Assembly: GCA_003971905.1 (NCBI GenBank)
Contig: RSEE01000072.1
Location: 302,224 to 366,223, forward strand
Length of the DNA: 64,000 bases
Source: Moniliella sp. 'wahieum'
Taxonomy: Eukaryota > Basidiomycota > Moniliellomycetes > Moniliellales > Moniliellaceae
Reading direction: 5' to 3'
In this document: positions 56,340-64,000 of the stretch, one piece after another
Numbering within the stretch: the first letter of the stretch is position 1
Layout: each line of letters begins with the position of its first letter
Program-made: the position numbers and the translations under genes
The notes under the pieces: model-generated
The model's database searches: none
Seen by the model: the letters and a program-made list of their open reading frames with translations, nothing else
Told to the model about the DNA's origin: nothing

Positions 56340-57900
56340 TCATAGCTTGCCTAGGAAGAGGCAACTGAAGACTCGACAGCGTCCGGAGGGGAGGGGAGCG
56401 GACGGAGCCAACGACCGTGGGCCGTCTCGGTGACAACACGGCCGGTCGCGTCGGTCAGCCTGTACGTGGCGGTGCCTGTCGCACCGGCCACCCGTAGAGG
56501 CGGAGTCCATTCAGCGGACACGGCGCCCATGGGGTCCGAAGTCCGTTGAACAAGCAGCTGTTGGACCCAGGAACCGGTAGGGAACTGAATGCGCTGAACG
56601 GAGGCGTCGAAATGGGCGTGCCTCCGACTCTGCTGGAGCTCTCGGCGCTCGGCGATGCGGTCCCGCAGAACAGCAACGGGTGCGTACTCGTCGGCGGCAA
56701 TGGCTGGATCCGGGGGCCGAGCGCTGGCGAGCGGATGCACCGCGCCGTCGGCCGGATGGCGGATCCGACGACCGAAGAACGCGGTAGCTGGAAGACTCCC
56801 ACGGCTGGGGAAAACGTGACATTATGGGCATGAATACCAGAATCCAAAACCATAGTCCATGATGAGACCTGGAGTCCAGATTGTCCTTGAGGGTGATGCA
56901 ATCGTATTGGTGGTGGTGATGGTCTAAAAAGCCAACCAGCAATGCCTACAGAGGAGCATCAAGCACCCAGTCGCCACCAGGGGCTAAGCTGCAGAACAAG
57001 GAAAACAGGAGAGAAACAACGGAACTCCCAGGCCTGAGGAGGAACTGAAGGGGCATTGAGCAAAACACGAGCCACCTACTGATCGATCAACAGTCCAGCC
57101 TGCAGTACGGAGCAGGGCGGCGTACAGCGTGTGGGTCTCGCAGCGCGCGGCTGAGAGAGCGCTTTGATCTGATGCTTGACAGTTGCCTCTGCCGGCCCGT
57201 TGCCTTGAGGGTGGTACGCGCTTGAGTGCATTTCCTGCACGCCTTGCGAGACCAGGTACCGAGACACCACGTCACTGCGAATGTCCCCCCCTGAGTCCGT
57301 GGTAAGCGTCTCAGGTGGATCATAAGGCCGGACCCAGTGTGTGCAACATGACTCCTGTCTCCTTGCCTGGTTGGAAGGAAGTAGTGCCCCCGGCAATGAA
57401 GTTCGATGATATAATGCCTGATCGACAAGGAGGAAAATGTGTTCTCAGGAGAGGCGCCGACGGAGCCGATGTGGCCATAGTCGGTGTAGCAATGCATGCC
57501 GATGACGGCCGGGGAACGTTCTCCCAAGCTGTCCTTGGGGCTCACAAGGACGGCCGCTTCACGACGGGCCGGTCAGGCCCGGGCTAAGCGGGTGATCGCT
57601 TAATCCATGCACGGGAAATAGTAGCGAGCGCGAACGGCGACGTAGAACGAACGAACCCCTGCGTGGACCAGGGCACCTTGGATGAAGGCCAAGGTGCGGC
57701 GCTGCTCGGAGGCGGGCACAACGACGCGTTATGTCGGTGGGGCGTCCACAGTGACTCGTGGGAGCGCGGCAACTCCATGCGCCAGAGAAGCTGGCCTCGG
57801 CGCCCGGGGATGAATCACTGCGCAATCACTCAGTAATACTTCTGTGCTCAACCGTAGTATTAAGCCCGTTACTGGTATAGGTTCGCCCCGCTGCCACTCA
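56340..57900 (-). mobile_element. Decayed Ty3/Gypsy-like retroelement (integrase part)
   Basis: On the minus strand, broken frames carry integrase features in the right order. Near 57640-57590 a fragment reads RARYYFPCMD, like the zinc-binding H2C2 region. Near 57345-57135 there is an rve-core segment with LTTDSGGDIRSDVV and SSAYHPQGNGPAEATVKH, corresponding to the conserved T(D)NG.EF and SSAYHPQ.NG..E blocks. Near 56700-56400 a C-terminal stretch reads RDRIAERRELQQSRR and YRLTDATGRVV, as in the domain after the core. Frames are interrupted by stops, and no reverse transcriptase, LTR or complete protein is visible. It looks like an old fragment. Indel errors may add to the damage but there are also in-frame stops. 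Confidence 0.6.
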
Positions 57901-58660
57901 TCCAGCTCATCTTGTTGAAGTGGCGCTTCATCCCGGGCGCCCGTCCGGTCTGTTGGACCATTGGGCGCCTGTCGTTAACCAACCTGGGGACCTGCACCCC
58001 CCAGCTTCCCCTCCCCTGAAAGGTCTGTTGACTGCAGTGCCAAGTTGGATGCAGCGGGCGTAGGGAGGTGAGCGTGGTTGAATTCAACTCGGCCATTAAT
58101 CAACGCTGCCACTGATGATGTCGACAATAGGAGAGCCGACCGTGCGCACTCACTGCAGTACTCCAACAGCTCCACTTCCTCGCCCCAAATAGTGCCGATG
58201 AAACAGGAGAAGTACGGAAATGGATTGCCATAGCCAAAAGTAGATTCACTCCGAGGATATAGGGTGGCTTGCTGCGCGGGTTCTCGAGGATATCCGTTGG
58301 CGTGGGTGGGCAAGGCTCGCGGCTGACCGTGGCACTGCCACTGTGATGGCTTATCCTCCAGGAGTGAGATCTGAGAGTGCGGAGTGGAGGACGCGAGAAA
58401 TCAATCAGGCCTGTGGAAGGAAATATGCCAGACGGTTGGTCGCCTCTGTTGGGGAGAATAAAATCCAGTGTCATGTCGCGCCATCCTATTATAGTAGTAC
58501 AGAGCCTGCGGCCAAGACAGACCCCAGTGTCACGGAAGGGCCCTAACCCACCCAGGCGGAGTCTCAGCCACATCAGGCTCGCCTGCCCATCTTTGTGCGT
58601 GTGTGACACCTGTTGCCACGTGGTTGGCTAGACCTTCTTCAGTTAGCTTACCTACTCACA
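57901..58660. other. Possible further retroelement debris; unassigned
   Basis: Minus-strand frames such as 58100-58609 are open but show no conserved block I can name. The position directly upstream (in minus-strand terms) of the integrase fragment makes polymerase or RNase H remnants possible; the sequence does not show it. Confidence 0.25.
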
Positions 58661-58774
58661 GACGGTTTTTTTCCCTCTTATTGTAGCAAAACGCCTGCAT
58701 TTGCCTCACCACTATACCTGTAACTCGCTTCCGCGTTAATACTCGATACTCCTCCTGTTTCTTCCAGCTGTATC

Positions 58775-58797
58775 CGGTCTCTGCATCGTAGAGACCG
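58775..58797. other. Perfect 8-bp stem-loop CGGTCTCT...AGAGACCG
   Basis: CGGTCTCT, a seven-base loop GCATCGT, then AGAGACCG. No T-run follows, so it is not a typical terminator. It lies in non-coding, lower-GC DNA. Confidence 0.5.
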
Positions 58798-60782
58798 TCG
58801 TTGTATCTCGCTGGCGTTCTGGCCTATACTTGCGTCGCCACACATCACCTACAGTACCGACAAACAATTGCTTGGCATTTCGACGTCCCTCTCGGCCCGT
58901 TCACATAAAGCAGCGCGTCGATGGGATGTAGTGTTGTTTGGGGTAAGAGAGGAGAGCACCTTTCCGCTATGAATTGGAGGCCATGAGGATGAGGTCACTG
59001 TCCCTGATCCTCACGCATCACGTCAGATCTTGTTATTTGGGCGCAACAAGCACTACAACAGGTACGAATAACACAAATGACCGACGTATTTTACTCCACA
59101 CATATATACTTTCAGTGTAAGCGCGTAAGCATTAGGCGTTATACGCGTTAGCGCTCAGCAGCGCTTCAACCCTCTCGGGGTTTCTGGCGTCGGGGGTCTT
59201 AGAGGGAGATCTCGGGTCCCTTCTTGGGGTCAACAATGACGTTAGTGACGCGTGACGCATATACCTGGAGCAGAAGGGTCCATAAGGGTCTGCCATGCAG
59301 TGAAAGGGACTAATAGTGACCCGTGTGACATGTGACATGTGAGTACTAGTGATTAGAAGAGTGGCTAGTGGCAGGGCTAGTTACTATCAGTGACATATGG
59401 GCCGGCGACCGGTGAGTACTGAGTAACTGAGCAAACTGAGCACTCAGACTGAGTAGCCATCGTCCAAGAACTTTAAAGCGACGGATGCTGTGGAAATAGC
59501 CAGGTATATTAGCCACTGGGCATAGTGCATGGCCAGGCATAGTGTATGGCCAGCCATAGTGCATCGCCCCATTATAATCCACAAAATCACACATGCGTCA
59601 CATTCATCACACAGCCCAAACGATTAATGAAGGGAAGTGTCATCCATGCATGAACGTACCATCAACACAGCGACGTATCAACATACAAACGTACGTATTC
59701 ACTGACCTGACGCTCGCTCCAATCGCCAATTTCCCCGTCTCCGAACAAGGTTCTCTGGTTGCCGGTCGATCCTCGTCTGCAACACTAGCGAAGCAATCAC
59801 GCACTGTATCACCAGTAGAGTAACTAGTACATGTAGCATGAACAACTGTGGCGGGGGTATGCGTATACGGAGAGGGGCAGGCTCCTGCATCCTGCTTCAA
59901 GCTTCAAGCTGGAAGCTCTTCAAGATCTTCAAGCGCCAAATGCTTCGAGCATCTATTATAGTCGCTCTCAAACTTCAAGCTTCAAGCTTCATCAAATTCA
60001 AAAACGTTCAACCTTCTACCACTTTCCCTCTGTGGACTCGTGGACTCATTACCTGCAACATACGGTTGGCCTCTGTTGGTATATCTACTGTGGTTCAAAG
60101 TATCACAGGTGTGCTATGTTCCATGGTGAGTGAGTGAGGCCTGAGGGAGGCTTGAGACGCTGGAAGCTTGAAGCTCTTGAAGCTTGACATGTGGCATGCA
60201 TGACACCTGGCCTGAGGCCTGATGCCCTGTGGGGCCTGAGGCTCAGGCCTGAAGAGGGGACTGCGTGGCAACTCCTGTGGCGAAATCAACCACTGAGTAC
60301 TGAAGCCACAAGGCACGAAGCACTTCGTACCCTGTCTCTGAGTTCCGCCGGTGTCAGACAGTCCATCGTTTGACTGACGGACGGCCTGAGGTCCTGAGGC
60401 CTGAGGCTCAGGCCCTGAGGACCTGACTATTTTTGGCCTCCGAGATCTGAGATCTGACTGGAAGGGCCTGTGGCTTTAATCATGCAATCGGTAACCGGGG
60501 TAGTCCCGATCTTTGTTCACAAACCTGTTCACATCGGGATGTGTGATGTCATGTGATGTGCTACCAGCCCCTATGCAGCAACAACATGGTCCTCTGTTGC
60601 TGATACATACGGTGCATGAAGCACAAGCTTGAAGCTTGAAGCTCGAAGGGTGAAGCGGACACTACTGGAGATCTCATTCAGTTTGTCTACCAGCACACTT
60701 GCTAGTACGCTCTCATGCCGCAGTCCTCCCTCCCTTTCTCAGTTGGAAACCCACAGGGAAGTATTATCGATTATCGATTATC
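58798..60782. repeat. Repeat-rich intergenic DNA: AAGCTTGAAGC, CCTGAGG and ACTGAGT families
   Basis: Three short motif families recur. AAGCTT-centred: TTCAAGCTTCAAGCTGGAAG at about 59898, ACTTCAAGCTTCAAGCTTCA at about 59971, TGGAAGCTTGAAGCTCTTGA at about 60161 and AAGCTTGAAGCTTGAAGCTC at about 60625. CCTGAGG-centred: clusters at 60205-60260 and 60383-60430 (CCTGAGGCCTGAGGCTCAGG). ACTGAGT-type: 59413-59455 and near 60294. ATCGATTATCGATTATC ends one base before the velvet ATG. No gene is supported. Confidence 0.65.
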
Positions 60783-62757
60783 ATGGAAGGCAGCTTTTTC
60801 GCGGTGAACGCTGATGGCGCTGATGCGACCGCCACCTCTCTCATTCACCCCAAAAAGCCCGGGGCACCGTCAGATAGTCAACAGAACACCTCCAACACGA
60901 CCCACTCGCTCCACACATGTACCCTTACCCGGACCAAACGGCCTCATCGGCAGGGCGCAAAATGGATCGCAGAAGGGCTAGCCACCCTAACGATTGTCCC
61001 GCCTTTCCGGATCGAGTTCCAAAGGATCAACACCATTCGCCTTCGCCTTCAGGGGCGGTTCTATCGCTAATGGCCCACGACTTCGGGCTTCAACCAATCC
61101 AACGCAAAGTTCGGCTCTCCCATCCCGACCTACTATTAGGGCGCTCCCTACCATATCCTCCCTTCTCAATCCTTCCTCTCAAGGTGCAAGTACCTCCTTA
61201 CCGTTATCCAGAAACCATGAAGGTGCTATGTACTCCGCGTCCACTTCCACCAGCATTTATTCATTGACACCACTCACATCGACTCATCGTCCCGCAGGGG
61301 GGCGGAGAGTAACCATCGCACCTACTCTAAAAGGCCAAGTTTGAACAACACACTGGGCCACATATCTGACGGGCGCCACCCCAATCTTGCTCCGTCGCCA
61401 GCTTATAGATACCAACGGTCCTCATCCGCGACCGTTTCGTCTAAAGCATCGCCACGTTTGAGTGACTCTATCGGCCCACTCTCCGTCGCCGCCCCGCCCA
61501 ATCTTCGCACTCAACAGAAGGAGCTCATACCTTTTTGGCCCTCGGCTATGCGGCGTCGCAGCGCCAGTCCATCTCGCCGCTCTTCACCACCACTTCATTC
61601 AACCTCTCATAACAAGAATCGCGCAAGCGACCGTCCCACGTGGGTCGTGAGGGGATCGGCGACGTGTCTACACCATCCCGTGAGGGTATGCATCATTCCC
61701 AACGAAGTGGTCTAGAAGACTTCCTTCCTCTGACCAACAGCCAATTCTCTCCTGCAGGTCTAAGCTGCTCTGGACTGCCCAACGCATTCCACGGGCCACC
61801 AGTTCTTCCAATGCCTCTTTATGGCCGTGATAATCAAGCAGTAGCCTCGTCGTCAGTTGCCCCAACTGTAATCGACCTGGACATCAACACGCTGCAGTTT
61901 GGTTTGGTGCTTCGCGAGCAACCTTTGCAAGGTCGCATGTGTGGGGGGACCAAGGACCGTAGGCCCTTGGATCCTGCTGCCATCATCCAGCTGCACATCC
62001 AGACAAAGGAGGGGTATGACTTTAGCTTCCGAGTCTGAAGCAGAAGAGCGGGGGGGGAAACCAAGGATCACGGCCGAAGCAATTCTCGGTACTCTTCCCG
62101 CCGCTAATCATGCAAGCCAGTCTGCTAAATGAGGCAGGTGAGCCAGCTGCAGCGATACATCCTCCGCACGGGGACATGGAAAGGACTATTTACTCTTCTT
62201 CAACAAATTTGCCTGAACAATCGGTATACCCTACACCCGCTGTTCTGCACAACAAAAAACTTGGGAAGAAACGCCGGGCGTTGGATGGTAAACTCGTTTC
62301 TTCTTCGGTAACTGTGGCGCGCGATGTGGATGGGAACTGGCTTGTTTTTTTTCCTTTTCCCTGATTTGTCAATCCGAATGGAAGGCATCTATCGACTCCG
62401 GTTTGCACTCCTTGTCTGTCCAACAAGTGATTCGTACGTTCCTCCATCAATATCATCTTACCTCTTCTTTCTTTGTATTATTCTTCTCTAACACATTGAT
62501 GCTGCTTATCTCCAGTCCTCATCCAGGCAGTGTCGTGGCCAGCATCGATTCCGATCCATTTGCTGTATCTACGGTACGCCTTTAATCCTTCCATTTTGTG
62601 TTGATCAAACTTGGATGCTGACGACGGTGGTGTCACTATAACTGGCTAGCCTCGTGACTTTCGTGGTATGCTGGAGTCTTCTGAATTGGTGCGGACTTTA
62701 GCGCGCACTGGTGCAATCATTGCCACGCGTAGCAAAGGCCGGGAACGCTGTGACTAG
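60783..62757 (+). CDS. Velvet-domain regulator
   Basis: Velvet proteins are fungal NF-kB-like DNA-binding regulators of development and secondary metabolism. It starts MEGSFFAVNADGADATATS and has a long Ser/Pro-rich N-terminal half. The velvet domain begins near 61890: FGLVLREQPLQGRMCG, KDRRPLDPAAIIQLHIQ, then MQASLLNEAGEPAAAIHP, GKLVSSSVTVARDVDGNW, a PDLSIRMEGIYRLRFALLVC segment after a frame change near 62345, an intron (62434-62515), HPGSVVASIDSDPFAVST, an intron (62574-62649) and PRDFRGMLESSELVRTLARTG. These follow the canonical order, including REQP...RMCG and the S..F.GM..S.. tail. The N-terminal frames go 0, 2, 1, 0, 2 (modulo 3), each step a single missing base. Which velvet class (VosA, VelB or VelC) is not decidable. 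Confidence 0.88.
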
Positions 62758-62955
62758 TAGCAGGGGTGGTTGTCCCATTTCCTTCGGCTTCGGGTTACGT
62801 CCATTCTACCCACTCCCCGTCTAAATGGACACAGCCCAATGACATCGCTACTGGATCTCACCCAACCGGTTCAAGAGTGATGCAATGGGAAGAGAGAGTT
62901 TAAAACATTTACGCACAAGGGCACGAGCGCAGTAGCTACAGGGGGGGAACAGGCT

Positions 62956-64000
62956 TCATTTCTTGGTGAAGAGATAGACATCCGTGCAGTGGGGCTGGGG
63001 CACAGTAAGAAACAAGTCAGTATAAAACTTTTGCAGCATGATGATGTGCTGGAGAGGTAGGGGAGAAGAGGTCATGGGTGTGGACGGGAGAGGACAGAGG
63101 GTAGCGCACGTATTCAAAAGTCTTTTTTTCTTCGTCGATCCATTTGCGGTCCAGGTCCGCGTCGGGTTCGTCCAGGAGATGGTCTATAAACGTGTCGACA
63201 ACTTGTTTCTGCTCCGATGGCAAGATGGAGATGTAAGACTTGCTGAACACGCGATCTTTGACGCTCTGCTTAGTGGCCGGGATGACACGCTTCAAATGCA
63301 GTGGGGTATGCAGTTCGAATAGGTGCATCGCATCTTGGGCATACATGGCCTGCCAGGAGCCGCGGTGGTACTGTGGGGCTCCATGTTCATAAGCCTCGTA
63401 CATCTGCCTTAGTCCGGGCCACCCAGCGCGCGCCATCACGGTCCTCCAGGTTCCAAAGCAGCGCCAGCACGCCGCCCGGCGAAGCGCTCGGGCCACTTCA
63501 GCCAGAGCTGCGTTAAAATCAGGCGTCCATGCAAGCCTGGGCGACCAAGACCAGATCTAATTCCCCGGCCCAGCGGTGGCAGCGAATGATCAAAGGTGCC
63601 TGGGTGGCAACGGACATGGCCTCCGGCACCACGCTTCCCTGGTAGGCGGGAGTATGAAGGATCGCGGCTGTGGTTGCTTCCCAGTTGGCGCGCATGCCTT
63701 CCGACGGCTCAAACGCATCGAGCGACGCCAGGGGCTTACCCCGGGCCCCGCACGCTGAAGTAGAGCCCGGGTGGAGATGCCAGTACCGGAGCCAAGCTCA
63801 GCCACTTTCAGTGGCTTCTGGCTCTGCGGTGCGTCCAAATCGCATCCAGCGCCTCATCCGGGTCTGCGGGGTTAGGAGTCGCCAGTCGTCAGTCGCGCCC
63901 TCTCGCCATCATCGCGCAAAAGAAGGGCAAGCGGAATAGACGCACAGCTAGCCGGGCGCGGTCGTAGAGCCCGGATGAGCCCGAGAGGTCAAGCCTTGGC
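62956..64000 (-). CDS. SAM-dependent methyltransferase, 5' end beyond the window
   Basis: Class I methyltransferase (Methyltransf_11/25 type). Starting from the right edge, the frames read LSGSSGLYDRARLA, then PDEALDAIWT and motif I KVAELGSGTGISTRALLQ. After a frame change there is AFEPSEGMRA-like sequence, ELDLVLVAQAWTPDFNAALA and EVARALR, followed by RGSWQAMYAQDAMHLFEL, SVKDRVFSKSYISILPSEQK and a short last exon after an intron (62995-63109): PHCTDVYLFTKK, stop at 62956-62958. The C-terminal PY.T.VY...K pattern matches fungal relatives annotated as S-adenosylmethionine methyltransferases. No ATG is visible, so the N-terminus is missing. Substrate unknown. Confidence 0.75.

Overview
The window looks like nuclear DNA of a filamentous or yeast-like fungus, most likely a basidiomycete. 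It is GC-rich, with short GT-AG introns (about 50-110 nt), CT- or C-rich tracts just upstream of many start codons, and a gene set typical of fungi: a C2-domain YPK1/Gad8 kinase, a velvet-domain regulator, an SHR3-type permease chaperone, a SigF-like NTF2 protein, an MLC1/Cdc4 light chain and exportin-4. The species cannot be named from the sequence alone. There are about 24 protein genes, one tRNA gene and one decayed retroelement.

Layout. 0.9-11.2 kb: TMA16, a BCL7-like protein, the YPK1-type AGC kinase and exportin-4 (all +). 12-16 kb: a small conserved fungal protein (+), an unexplained stretch, MIA40 (-) and a hypothetical protein (+). 16.5-20.4 kb: LDAH-type hydrolase, tRNA-Leu and the mitochondrial branched-chain 2-oxoacid dehydrogenase E1-beta (all -). 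20.4-24.9 kb: no gene I can support. 25.1-35.2 kb: heat shock factor, SigF-like protein, R3HCC1-like protein, ankyrin/CCCH protein and a hypothetical membrane protein (all +). 36.5-38.9 kb: OST48/Wbp1 and myosin essential light chain (-). 39.3-43.8 kb: ELP2 with an embedded phosphopantetheine adenylyltransferase, then an SHR3-like chaperone (+). 44.3-50.5 kb: histone H1 (-), a zinc-binding/LysM protein (+), NSE1 (-) and a flavin-reductase-like protein (+). 51.0-55.5 kb: a ubiquitin-specific protease (+). 55.5-60.8 kb: repeat-rich, gene-poor DNA with a decayed Ty3/Gypsy-like integrase (-). 60.8-62.8 kb: velvet protein (+). 63.0-64.0 kb: a SAM methyltransferase running off the right edge (-).

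Two points govern how to read this annotation. First, most genes recover their family's conserved residues only when the reading frame is changed every few hundred bases. Most changes fit one missing base, often in a homopolymer. The simplest reading is residual indel error in the assembly, not mass pseudogenisation, so I give whole-gene spans and note the frame changes. A few genes (YPK1, MIA40, the SHR3-like gene) read cleanly. Second, the most unusual feature is ELP2. A complete, intron-containing phosphopantetheine adenylyltransferase (coenzyme A synthesis) lies in the linker between the two WD40 propellers, same strand, with ELP2 sequence resuming directly afterwards. Elongator uses acetyl-CoA, so a physical link to CoA synthesis would be notable if it is confirmed as one polypeptide.

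The genes are mostly housekeeping and do not form a cluster. Several start-to-start pairs share short divergent promoters: MIA40/hypothetical, MLC1/ELP2, H1/LysM and NSE1/flavin reductase.
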